Assembly: GCF_001421505.1 (NCBI RefSeq)
Contig: NZ_LMKL01000004.1
Coordinates: 186,001 to 250,000 of the forward strand
Direction: 5' to 3'
DNA from: Sphingomonas sp. Leaf17
GTDB lineage: Bacteria > Pseudomonadota > Alphaproteobacteria > Sphingomonadales > Sphingomonadaceae
Length of the DNA stretch: 64,000 nucleotides
The position numbers and the translations under genes are program-made. The notes beneath the pieces were generated by a model that was not told where the DNA came from, searched no databases, and saw nothing but the letters and a program-made list of their open reading frames with translations. Shown here in pieces: positions 46,655 through 54,774 of this stretch (its first letter is position 1; each line of letters begins with the position of its first letter).

Positions 46655-48295
46655 GTGACCCATGCCGCCGCCCGCGCCCTATTGTCCGATCCGCTGACCA
46701 ACAAGGGCACCGCGTTCACGCCCGACGAGCGTGACGCGCTGGGGTTGCACGGGTTGCTGCCGCCGCATGTCGGCACGCTGGAATCGCAGATCGCGCGGCG
46801 GCTGGTGGCCCTGCGCGGCCAACCCGATGCGTTCCATCGCTACGCCTTCCTGCGCGAGTTGCAGGATGCCAACGAGGTGCTGTTCCACGCGCTGGTTGCG
46901 CGCAATCTGGAGGAGCTGCTGCCGCTGGTCTACACGCCGACGGTCGGCGAGGGGTGCGAGCGGTTCAGCGAGATCTGGCGGCGGCCACGCGGCCTGTTCC
47001 TGAGCTATCCCAACCGGCACCGGATCGCCGATATCCTCGCCGACCCGGCATACGACCGGGTCAAGGTTATCGTGGTCAGCGACGGCGAACGGATCCTCGG
47101 GCTGGGCGATCAGGGCGCGGGCGGCATGGGCATCCCGATCGGCAAGCTGGCGCTCTACACCGCCTGTGCCGGCATCCACCCGTCCGAGGTGCTGCCGATC
47201 CTGCTCGACGTCGGCACCGACAATGCGACGCGGCGCGACGACCCGCTGTATGTCGGGTGGCAGCATGCGCGGGTGCGTGGCGAGGAGTATGACGGCTTCG
47301 TCGAGGATTTCGTCGCGGCGGTCGCGGATCGCTGGCCCGGCGTGCTGTTGCAGTGGGAGGATTTTGCCGGGGCCAACGCCCACCGGCTGCTCGCGCGCTA
47401 CCGCGACCGGTTGCTGACGTTCAACGACGATATCCAGGGGACGGCGGCGGTGGCGGTCGGCACCGTGCTGGCGGCGGTGGCACGCACCGGCCAGCCGCTG
47501 ATCGAGCAGCGCATCGTCCTGTTCGGCGCGGGCGCGGCCGGCAGCGGCATCGCCGCGCTGCTGATCGCGGCGATGATGGCCGATGGTCTCGATGCGAGCG
47601 CGGCGCGGGCGCGGGTCTGGGCGGTCGACCGCGAAGGCTTGCTGATCGAGGGGCAGAACGCGCTGAGCGATCAGCAGCGCGCGCTGTGCCGGACTCCGCA
47701 CGAGGTTGCGGGCTGGTCCCGCACCGACGGCGGCGGCATCGGCCTGTTCGACACCGTCGCCAATGTCCGCCCGACCGTGCTGATCGGCGCGTCGGCGCAA
47801 CCGGGCGCGTTTTCGGAAAAGATCGTTCGCGAGATGGCGGCGCATGTCGATCGTCCGGTCATCTTCCCGCTGTCCAACCCCTCGTCGCGGGCGGAGGCGC
47901 ATCCCGCCGATCTCGTCGCCTGGACCGAGGCCCGCGCGATCGTCGGCACCGGCAGCCCGTTCGCGCCCGTCATCGGCGCGACCCCGGCGGTGACTCAGGT
48001 CAACAACGTCTATGTGTTCCCCGGCGTCGGCCTTGGCGCGCTGGTGGCGGGGGCCACGCGGATCAGCGACGGCATGTTCATGGCCGCCGCCCGCGCGCTG
48101 GCGGCGGTGGCGGGTACGGCCCATGCCGGCCTGTTGCCGCCGATCACCGACCTGCGCGCGGTGGCCGGGCGGATCGCGGTCGCGGTCGCCGAACAGGCAC
48201 AGGCCGAGGGGCTGGCCGCAGCGGTGCCGGCCGGCGGCTGGTCGGCCGCGGTCGATGCGGCGATGTGGCATCCGGTCTACACGCCAGCCATATGA
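46655..48295 (+). CDS. maeA: NAD-dependent malic enzyme
   Basis: A 546-residue oxidative decarboxylase turning malate into pyruvate. Signatures are VYTPTVGEGCERFSEIWRRPRGLFLSYP, VVSDGERILGLGDQGAGGMGIPIGKLALY, FNDDIQGTAAVAVGTVLAA and the nucleotide site IVLFGAGAAGSGIAALL. Length and form match the large SfcA/MaeA type rather than the fused malic-phosphotransacetylase type. The start is GTG at 46655, 19 bases after the porin stop. Placement after dctA and the porin suggests direct use of imported C4 acids. Confidence 0.94.
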   Translation: MTHAAARALLSDPLTNKGTAFTPDERDALGLHGLLPPHVGTLESQIARRLVALRGQPDAFHRYAFLRELQDANEVLFHALVARNLEELLPLVYTPTVGEGCERFSEIWRRPRGLFLSYPNRHRIADILADPAYDRVKVIVVSDGERILGLGDQGAGGMGIPIGKLALYTACAGIHPSEVLPILLDVGTDNATRRDDPLYVGWQHARVRGEEYDGFVEDFVAAVADRWPGVLLQWEDFAGANAHRLLARYRDRLLTFNDDIQGTAAVAVGTVLAAVARTGQPLIEQRIVLFGAGAAGSGIAALLIAAMMADGLDASAARARVWAVDREGLLIEGQNALSDQQRALCRTPHEVAGWSRTDGGGIGLFDTVANVRPTVLIGASAQPGAFSEKIVREMAAHVDRPVIFPLSNPSSRAEAHPADLVAWTEARAIVGTGSPFAPVIGATPAVTQVNNVYVFPGVGLGALVAGATRISDGMFMAAARALAAVAGTAHAGLLPPITDLRAVAGRIAVAVAEQAQAEGLAAAVPAGGWSAAVDAAMWHPVYTPAI

Positions 48296-48496
48296 CGCTG
48301 GGGGCATCCGGTCTTCGGCTGCTTGCGAAAACGGTGTCATCGCGCGCGATCCGACCCTAGAGGCGACCGACAAGACCCGGTTTCGGTGTCGTTCGTACCC
48401 CGTGTTCTCGCCGTGTCGCGCGAGGACGGGCGGCACGCGGCACCGGACGATCGAACGCCGGATCGGCAGCGGGGCGGCGGAGGAGAGGATGCGGCG

Positions 48497-49732
48497 ATGA
48501 CGGAGTCCACGCGACGTGTGCCCGGCGATCGGCCGGCGGCGGGAGCCGGGCGGTCGTGGCGGTTTCTGGCGCTCTACACGCTTGCCAATGCCGGTGGTGT
48601 GGTCGCCTATCTGCCGCTGCTGACCCTGTTGCTGCCGCTGAAGGTGAGCGCGATCGACGGGGGAAGCCGCGTCGGTTTGCTCGCGGTTGCGATCTTTGTG
48701 GGCGCGATCGTCGCCAGTCTGGCCAATATCCTGTTCGGCATCCTCAGCGATCGCAGCCATGCGCGGCGCGGGCGCCGTCGGCGCTGGATCGTCGGCGGAC
48801 TGATTGCCACGATCGCGAGCTATGGCGGCGTCTGGCTGGCGCGCGACGGCGTGTCGCTGGTGGTGGCGATCGCCGGGTTTCAGGTCGCGCTGAACATGAT
48901 GCTTGCCCCCCTGGTCGCGGTGATGGCCGACGAAGTGCCGGATTCACAAAAGGGACTGGTCGGCGGCCTGCTGGGTGTGGCGTCGCCGTTCGGCGGGATG
49001 GTCGGCGGTCTGGTTACCGGCGCGGCGCTGCTGGGTGAGGGCGGGCGGCTGGCGGTGATCGCGGGCGTGGCCGCGATGCTGGTCACGCCGATTCTGGCGT
49101 TCGGCCGGTTCGGTCGGGGCGGCGAGGCGCCGCAGGTCGTGGCGGTGGCAAGACCGCGCGGCCATGCGGTCGACCTGATGTTCGTCGGCGCATCCCGCCT
49201 GTCGATCCAGATCGCGGGTAACGTCCTGTTCGCCTATCTGCTGTTCTATTTTCAGGGCGTGGACCGGAGCAGCGACCCGCTGACCGTGGCCAGCCATGTC
49301 GGGCATCTGACCGGCTTTGCCTTTTTGCTGTCAATTCCGCTGACGATCGTCGTCGGCCGGACGTCGGACCGGACGGGGGTGCGCAAGCCGTATCTGGTGG
49401 CGGCGGCGCTGATGGCAGCGGCGGGGCTGTCGGTGATGGCGCTGGCCACCGGCTGGGGCAGCGCGGTCGCCGGTTTTGCGCTGTTCGCCAGCGGCAGCGG
49501 CCTGTTTCTGGGGCTGCATTCGGCCTATGCGATGCAGATCCTGCCGTCGCCCCGCCATCGCGGGCGTGATCTCGGCTTGCTCAACCTGACCAACACGCTG
49601 CCCGCCCTGCTCGGCCCGCCGATCGCGTGGATGCTGGCCGGCCCGGACGGGTTCGGAACGATGCTGCTGGTGCTGGCGATGCTGGCGATGCTGGGCGGGT
49701 TGCTGGTCCTGCCGATCCGCAGCGCGCGTTAA
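48497..49732 (+). CDS. MFS transporter, possibly sugar or glycoside type
   Basis: A 411-residue major-facilitator protein with about 12 membrane segments. Between helices 2 and 3 lies the signature LFGILSDRSHARRGRRRRWI, and the second half repeats it as VVGRTSDRTGVRKPY. The wording is close to the SLC45/GPH-like bacterial transporters, but the substrate is unknown. The ATG at 48497 has GGAGAGG nine bases upstream. Its TAA stop overlaps the convergent serine hydrolase stop in a shared TTAA. Confidence 0.82.
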   Translation: MTESTRRVPGDRPAAGAGRSWRFLALYTLANAGGVVAYLPLLTLLLPLKVSAIDGGSRVGLLAVAIFVGAIVASLANILFGILSDRSHARRGRRRRWIVGGLIATIASYGGVWLARDGVSLVVAIAGFQVALNMMLAPLVAVMADEVPDSQKGLVGGLLGVASPFGGMVGGLVTGAALLGEGGRLAVIAGVAAMLVTPILAFGRFGRGGEAPQVVAVARPRGHAVDLMFVGASRLSIQIAGNVLFAYLLFYFQGVDRSSDPLTVASHVGHLTGFAFLLSIPLTIVVGRTSDRTGVRKPYLVAAALMAAAGLSVMALATGWGSAVAGFALFASGSGLFLGLHSAYAMQILPSPRHRGRDLGLLNLTNTLPALLGPPIAWMLAGPDGFGTMLLVLAMLAMLGGLLVLPIRSAR

Positions 49733-51024
49733 CGCACCGCCAGCGACAGCGCGCGGGTCATCAGCGACGCGAACTGCTTTTCCGATACGGCGGCGTCCGA
49801 CCGGTGCCAGTTGCCGGCGACCGCGAACCAGCGACCGTCCCGCACCTGCGCCAGATAGTTCATCGTGATGACGCCCGGCTCCGACCCGCCCTTGTATCCC
49901 AGATAGGCGAGCGCGTCGGCGGTTGCCGCGGCAGCGCCCGGGTTGACCGCCAGGATCGCGCGCGCGGTCGCATCGCCGTTCCGCCGCAGCCAGTCGAGCG
50001 TGCGGGCCATGTCGTCGGGGCTGCCGAACCATTCGACGCTGTCGATCGCGACCGGATTGCCGGCGAAGATCGACGCGTCGAGCGGGGCGGTGGCGAACCG
50101 CGCGGTGTTGGCGGCGAGCAGGCGCTTGCGTTCGCCCGCATCCGCCTTGCCCCAGGCGGCGGACAGCGCCGGATCCGCCTTGATCGCGATCAGTTCGCGG
50201 GTCGTCAGCAGCGGCAGGGTGCGCGGGCCGGACACGACGCCGGTGCGCGCCACGACCGCGTTGACCGAGTCGCGCCCGAGCGCGGTCATGAGGGCGTCGG
50301 TGGCGGTATTGTCGCTGACCGAGATCATCAGCGTCGCCAGCGTCTGCAAGGTGACCGGCGCATCCTTCGGCCAGGCATGGAGCACGCCCGAGGCGAGCGA
50401 GCGCGGCCCCAGCGTCACCACGTCGCTCCACCGCCGCTGACCGGCGGTCACCTGACGCGAAGCCTCCGCCAGCACCCACAGTTTGAAGGCCGAACCGAGC
50501 GGTGCCGGAGTGCCGGAATTGTACCCCGCGACCCGGGTGGGCGCGCCGTTGCCGAGCGCCATGACGACATAGCCGCTCATACCCGGCAGCGCGCGGAGGT
50601 CGGCCTCCAGCCGCGCGAAACTGTCGTCGCGCTGGGTCATGCCGGTGATGCGCAGGCCAGTGACGACGTGCGGTGGCGTGGGGTCGAGCGTGAGCGTCAC
50701 GGCGGCGGTGCCGCGTTCGTACCCGACGATCAGGTCGGCGGCCCAGGCACCGCGCGGCGTCAGCGTCTCGACGCGCTGTGCGGTCCCCAATGTTTCGCGG
50801 ACCTGCGCGGACAATGCGACCATTTTCTCACGCGGGATTTCGGCGCGGAATGCGGGGGAGAAACTGCCGTCAAAGTCGCCGCCGCCATTCAGCACGGCGA
50901 TGAGCGAGTCGGCGCGGGCGCGAACCGCCGGGTCCGGGGCCACCGTCGACTGTGCCCGCGCGGCTGTGGTCATCATCGGCAACGCCGTCAGGACCAGGGC
51001 CAGCCCCGTCATCGCATATCGCAT
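49729..51024 (-). CDS. exported beta-lactamase-fold serine hydrolase (class A-like)
   Basis: A 431-residue protein. The signal peptide is MRYAMTGLALVLTALPMMTTAARAQ. An N-terminal domain of about 110 residues resembles small DUF3887-like domains. The penicillin-interactive domain has Ser178-X2-Lys181 (GSAFKLW), an SDN motif (SVSDN near residue 237) and KGG in place of KTG near the C-terminus. It may be a beta-lactamase or a related peptidase; without the usual Glu166 context clearly placed I do not call resistance. The start at 51024 is set by the signal peptide. Confidence 0.83.
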   Translation of the reverse strand: MRYAMTGLALVLTALPMMTTAARAQSTVAPDPAVRARADSLIAVLNGGGDFDGSFSPAFRAEIPREKMVALSAQVRETLGTAQRVETLTPRGAWAADLIVGYERGTAAVTLTLDPTPPHVVTGLRITGMTQRDDSFARLEADLRALPGMSGYVVMALGNGAPTRVAGYNSGTPAPLGSAFKLWVLAEASRQVTAGQRRWSDVVTLGPRSLASGVLHAWPKDAPVTLQTLATLMISVSDNTATDALMTALGRDSVNAVVARTGVVSGPRTLPLLTTRELIAIKADPALSAAWGKADAGERKRLLAANTARFATAPLDASIFAGNPVAIDSVEWFGSPDDMARTLDWLRRNGDATARAILAVNPGAAAATADALAYLGYKGGSEPGVITMNYLAQVRDGRWFAVAGNWHRSDAAVSEKQFASLMTRALSLAVR

Positions 51025-51080
51025 TCGCCGTCCCCCAAAACTGTATTGCAACGCTAACACGGGGCGGCGGCGTTGCAAGC

Positions 51081-51932
51081 CTAGTTCTTCAGTTTCCAGC
51101 CGTTGCGCAGCAGCGCGTAGCACAGGCCCGCCAGTGCCAGATCAATGGCGAGGATGATCGCGCCGCCCAGCATCACCGGCGAATCGGCAATGCCGAGAAA
51201 GCCGTAGCGGAAGCCGGAGATGATGTAGAAGAACGGATTGGCGTGGCTGATCGTGCGGAAGGCGGGGGCAAGGCGGTCGACCGAATAGAAGGTGCCCGAC
51301 AGCAGTGCGAGCGGCCCGACGACGAAGTTGGACACCGCCGCCGCATGATCGAACTTCTCCGCCCAGATCGAGGTCAGCACGCCGAGCAGGGCCAGGAAGA
51401 CCGAGCCGAGCAACCCGAACCACAGGATCGCGAGCGGGGCATGCGGCGTGACATGGACGCCGGGCCACAATGCCATCGCCAGCCACACGGTCAGCCCGAC
51501 GCAGATCGCGCGGGTGACCGCGCCGCCGACCAGCGCCGCCAGCAATTCGGCGGTCGACAGCGGCGGCATCAGGTAATCGACGATCGTCCCCTGGATCTTG
51601 CCGACCAGCAGCGAGAAGCTGGCGTTGGCGAACGCGTTCTGCAGCATGCCCATGACGATCAGGCCGGGGGCGATGAAATCGGCGAACTGCACCTCGCCGC
51701 CACCGACGGTCACGGCATGGCGTGCGCCCAGCGCGGTGGTGAAGACGACGAGAAACAGCAGCGTCTGGATCGCAGGCGCCCAGATCGTCTGGAGCTGCAC
51801 CTTGAAGAAACGGCGCACCTCCTTCACATAGAGGGTCTTGAGGCCACCCCAGTTGACGTTCCGGATCGTCGGGACACCTGGGGCGCTTCGGATCGCCGAC
51901 GGACTTTTTCCGGGTTGGGGCTGGCTGCTCAT
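51081..51932 (-). CDS. ABC-2 type transporter permease
   Basis: A 283-residue membrane protein of the YadH/NodJ type. It has about six membrane helices and the conserved LSGTFYSVDRLAPAFRTISHANPFFYIISGFRYGFLG near the C-terminus. Such permeases export polysaccharides, lipids or drugs with a separate ATPase. No ATPase gene lies next to it here, so its partner is encoded elsewhere. The start at 51932 (MSSQPQPGKSPSA) is chosen; the extra upstream residues overlap the gcrA leader. It diverges from gcrA by 119 bases. Confidence 0.85.
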   Translation of the reverse strand: MSSQPQPGKSPSAIRSAPGVPTIRNVNWGGLKTLYVKEVRRFFKVQLQTIWAPAIQTLLFLVVFTTALGARHAVTVGGGEVQFADFIAPGLIVMGMLQNAFANASFSLLVGKIQGTIVDYLMPPLSTAELLAALVGGAVTRAICVGLTVWLAMALWPGVHVTPHAPLAILWFGLLGSVFLALLGVLTSIWAEKFDHAAAVSNFVVGPLALLSGTFYSVDRLAPAFRTISHANPFFYIISGFRYGFLGIADSPVMLGGAIILAIDLALAGLCYALLRNGWKLKN

Positions 51933-52051
51933 GCCGCAAGCGCGTAGTCGCTGCGGCGATGCGTCGCAAGCCGGAGGATGGGCGTTCGGCGGATGGGATG
52001 GCCCGACCGGGATCAACCGGGCGTTTTGGCCAAGCAGATATGGGAAACGGC

Positions 52052-52861
52052 ATGAGCTGGACGGACGAGCGGATCGATTCGCTCAAGACGATGTGGGAAG
52101 CGGGCCAGACCGCCAGCCAGATCGCGGAAGCACTGGGTGGCGTCAGCCGCAACGCGGTGATCGGCAAGGCGCATCGGCTGGGGCTGCAGTCGCGCCCGTC
52201 GCCGGTGAAGTCGAACGAGGCCAAGGCCGCCGAGACGGCCGAGGCCGAACCGGCTGTCGTCGCCCCCGTCGTAACTCCGGCAGCACCGCCCGCACCGGTT
52301 GCCGCGCCGCCGCCAGCGACGCCGAAGCCCGCCCCGGTCAAGGCCGCGCCGGTTGCCCCGTCCGCTGCGCCGAAGGCCGTGGTCGCGGACGTCGAGGATG
52401 ACGCGCCAGCCGTCGTCACCCGCGACGTTGCGGAGGACGACGTCGATATCGACGATGGTGACGAGACGGATGAAGGGGCGGATGACGAGGTCGTGGCACC
52501 GGCCGCCCCGCCGCCGCCTCCACCGCCAATCCTGCGGTCGGTCGGCCCCGGTGGCTTCCTGCGTCAGGCACCTGGTGAACAGCAGGCTCCGATCACGCCC
52601 GCGCCGCCGCGTCGTCTGGTTCCGGCCAAGCCGTCGGCCGACATGGCCACCAAGACGAGCCTGCTCGACCTGAACGACCGCATCTGCAAATGGCCGATCG
52701 GTCACCCGGGCGAACCGGACTTCCATTTCTGCGGCGACAAGGTCAATCCGGGTTTTCCCTATTGCATCCAGCATTGCGGCCATGCCTATCAGGCGCAATT
52801 GCCGCGTCGCGATCGTCGGCCGGCTCCGCCGCTGCCCTTCGGCGGGCCGCGCGTTCGGTAA
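52052..52861 (+). CDS. gcrA: GcrA cell-cycle regulator
   Basis: A 269-residue regulator of the alphaproteobacterial GcrA family, which binds sigma-70 RNA polymerase at CcrM-methylated promoters. The N-terminal helix-turn-helix is MSWTDERIDSLKTMWEAGQTASQIAEALGG followed by SRNAVIGKAHRLGL. The C-terminal domain has CKWPIGHPGEPDFHFCGDK and PYCIQHCGHAYQ. Between them lies a linker of about 150 residues rich in Ala/Pro and then acidic (DVEDD...DDVDIDDGDETDEGADDE), longer than in most GcrA proteins. A strong terminator follows. Confidence 0.95.
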   Translation: MSWTDERIDSLKTMWEAGQTASQIAEALGGVSRNAVIGKAHRLGLQSRPSPVKSNEAKAAETAEAEPAVVAPVVTPAAPPAPVAAPPPATPKPAPVKAAPVAPSAAPKAVVADVEDDAPAVVTRDVAEDDVDIDDGDETDEGADDEVVAPAAPPPPPPPILRSVGPGGFLRQAPGEQQAPITPAPPRRLVPAKPSADMATKTSLLDLNDRICKWPIGHPGEPDFHFCGDKVNPGFPYCIQHCGHAYQAQLPRRDRRPAPPLPFGGPRVR

Positions 52862-52905
52862 CCGGGGGGGTGTCGTGCCTCCCTGTCCGTCAACCGAAAC
52901 CGGCG

Positions 52906-53706
52906 TTATCGAAGGGCGCTGACCAGACCATTGGTCAGCGCCCTTTTGTCGTCCGGGCGCGCAAAACTGTGTGATGCCGTCGCGATCCGGATGACTCGCG
53001 CGCGGTCGGTCGTTGCGGCGAAGGCCGATGTTCGTAACGCATCTTCAAACGCGATGCCGGTGGCGTCGCCGGTCGCAATCAGGATGGTCAGCGGCTGGCC
53101 GGCGCGGCTCAGTCGCCGTGCGAGCGTACCGGCGATCGTGGTCGGCGCGGCTCGGTCGCGCAGCAGCTTGACGATGCCCCGGCCGACGTTGCGCAAATTG
53201 ATGCCGCCACGCAGCAGGCGCAGCCATGTTTCGGGATCGCGCGCGCGGGCGGCATAGCGCGCGCGAATGGCGGCGGTCGGCGGGAGGCCGTCGTCGCCCG
53301 CCGCGTCGATCCACGGATTGGCGAGGATCAGGGCATCCAGCCCGTCGCCAAACAGCGCCAGCGTGGTCGCCGCATCGCAATTGCCGAACCCCGCGACGCG
53401 CGTCATCCCCGGCATCGCCGCGCGGAATGTGGCGAGCGCCGCGGCGAGGTCGGCCCCAGCCGAATCGTAGCCGGCGTTGACGCCGCTGGAGTCGCCGATG
53501 CCGCGCCGGTCATAGCGAAAGACCGGGATGCCCTGTTCGGCAAGGTCGGCCGCCAGCATCGCCATGCCCCGATGCGCACCACAGCGCAGTTCGTTGCCGC
53601 CCGATACGATCAGCAGGCCGGTCGGGCCATCACCCTCGTCAAGCGTCCCGACCAGCGTTTCTCCGGCGCAGGGAAAGGCGATCAGCCGTCGCACAGGCGG
53701 AGCCAC
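52906..53706 (-). CDS. exosortase A system-associated hydrolase 1
   Basis: A 266-residue alpha/beta hydrolase matching the XrtA-associated hydrolase 1 group. The strand-turn region LLIVSGGNELRCGAHRGMAMLAADLA and VFRYDRRGIGDSSG are typical. The nucleophile elbow reads GFGNCDAATTLAL, placing Cys110 where most alpha/beta hydrolases have Ser. There is no signal peptide. It overlaps the previous gene by 25 bases, ending a unit of acyl carrier protein, hydrolase 2 and hydrolase 1. Its role in the locus is unknown; acyl or ester removal is an inference. Confidence 0.85.
   Translation of the reverse strand: MAPPVRRLIAFPCAGETLVGTLDEGDGPTGLLIVSGGNELRCGAHRGMAMLAADLAEQGIPVFRYDRRGIGDSSGVNAGYDSAGADLAAALATFRAAMPGMTRVAGFGNCDAATTLALFGDGLDALILANPWIDAAGDDGLPPTAAIRARYAARARDPETWLRLLRGGINLRNVGRGIVKLLRDRAAPTTIAGTLARRLSRAGQPLTILIATGDATGIAFEDALRTSAFAATTDRARVIRIATASHSFARPDDKRALTNGLVSALR
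52914..52947 (+). terminator. intrinsic terminator of gcrA, inside the 3' end of the convergent gene
   Basis: A perfect 12-bp stem (GGGCGCTGACCA, six-base loop, TGGTCAGCGCCC) is followed by TTTT. It lies about 50 bases past the gcrA stop and encodes, on the other strand, the last residues of the hydrolase gene ending at 52906. Confidence 0.85.
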
Positions 53707-54398
53707 GCGGCGATGTCATCCGCCAGCAGCGCGGCCAGCGCGGGATCGTCGCCCGGTTCGGCCCGTCGCCACAGCGGCGCGGCCTCGACGTGCCGGTCGG
53801 CGGTGCGGGGATCGCTGCTCAGGCGGACGACCCTGCGCGGGATGCCGGGCTGGTCGAACGGCGTGGCGGCGGACAGCGACGACAGGAAGTCGGACGACAG
53901 GAGGTTGCCGGCGATTTCAACGGGATCGTCATCGCCATACATCATGGTATCGAGATCGCGCGACCCCGCCGGACGGTCACCACTGGCCAGCCATGTCCGA
54001 TGCAGGTCGCGCAGCACATCCGACCCGTCGATCGGGGACAGGTGCCACCGCCCTTCGTGCAGCGCGCAATAATCGAGCAGGGTTCCGCTGCGGATCCCCA
54101 GCGCGTAGGTGCGCCGACCCTCGCCGTTGAGGCGGCCGGTCACCGCCTCCAGAGCCTCCGCCATGCGCAGGACGGTCAGCGTACCGGTCGGCACCAGACT
54201 TTCGCCCTGGCCCGGCACATCGGGCAGGACGCTGGCGATCCCGCGCAGCGCCAGCGCGCGCAGAAGACCGACGACGAAGGTCCGCGTGCGGTTCGCCTCC
54301 TCCATCAGCGGCAGGGTCGCGACCATGACCGGGCCGGTTGCGGGGCCGAAGCGAAGCATCGCCTCCCGCCCGCCGGCCCAGTCATACCGGTCGATCAC
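53682..54398 (-). CDS. alpha/beta-hydrolase-like protein, probable exosortase A-associated hydrolase 2
   Basis: A 238-residue protein. PLMEEANRTRTFVVGLLRALALRGIASVLPDVPGQGESL matches the opening of XrtA-associated hydrolase 2 proteins, in which an acid-Glu-Asn-like 'EEANR' motif is typical. A possible nucleophile Ser lies in GIRSGTLL. The C-terminal half is weakly conserved. It overlaps the acyl carrier protein gene by four bases and hydrolase 1 by 25. The family call is less certain than for hydrolase 1. Confidence 0.7.
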   Translation of the reverse strand: MIDRYDWAGGREAMLRFGPATGPVMVATLPLMEEANRTRTFVVGLLRALALRGIASVLPDVPGQGESLVPTGTLTVLRMAEALEAVTGRLNGEGRRTYALGIRSGTLLDYCALHEGRWHLSPIDGSDVLRDLHRTWLASGDRPAGSRDLDTMMYGDDDPVEIAGNLLSSDFLSSLSAATPFDQPGIPRRVVRLSSDPRTADRHVEAAPLWRRAEPGDDPALAALLADDIAAWLRLCDG

Positions 54399-54667
54399 AC
54401 CAGCGCCTTGCCCGCCGCGAAGCGCAGCAGCGCGCCGTACGTTTCCAGCATTTCGCCATCCACCTCATCATCCTCGATGACGATGGCGAGCCTGTCTTCC
54501 AGTTCGGTGAGCACACCGGCGACCGCCATCGAATCGAGTTCGGGCAGCGCGCCGAACAGCGGCGTCGATTCGGTGAACGCGGCAACGCGCTCTTCGGACA
54601 GGCCCAGGACGTCACGCAGCACGGCGCGGACGGTGGAATCAACAGCGGAGCGACCTTCGGGAATCAA
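54395..54667 (-). CDS. acyl carrier protein of the exosortase A locus
   Basis: A 90-residue acyl carrier protein. The phosphopantetheine attachment site is LPELDSMAVAGVL with Ser46, in four-helix context (VRAVLRDVLGLSEE, TELEDRLAIVIEDDEVDGEMLETYGALL). Proteins of this kind pair with the acyl-CoA ligase encoded divergently about 107 bases away in XrtA loci, which suggests loading of a fatty acyl or amino acid group. It is the first gene of a minus-strand unit with the two hydrolases. Confidence 0.85.
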   Translation of the reverse strand: MIPEGRSAVDSTVRAVLRDVLGLSEERVAAFTESTPLFGALPELDSMAVAGVLTELEDRLAIVIEDDEVDGEMLETYGALLRFAAGKALV

Positions 54668-54774
54668 GCGCGGACCTTTCGGCGGGTGGTGCCAGGCGAC
54701 GGCGTCGCCGTATCGCGGCGTTAAAGTGCGGGGGTGAATTGGGCAATGGCTTGGGGCTATGGAGGGGCATGCGT

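Noticed and set aside
46679..48760. A 693-residue open frame antisense to malic enzyme
   Set aside because: Same reason: the sense strand encodes a complete malic enzyme and the antisense translation has no recognisable motif.
49729..51024. Antibiotic-resistance beta-lactamase
   Set aside because: SxxK and SDN are present, but there is an extra N-terminal domain, KGG replaces KTG and no clear Glu166 loop was identified, so I call only a serine hydrolase of this fold.
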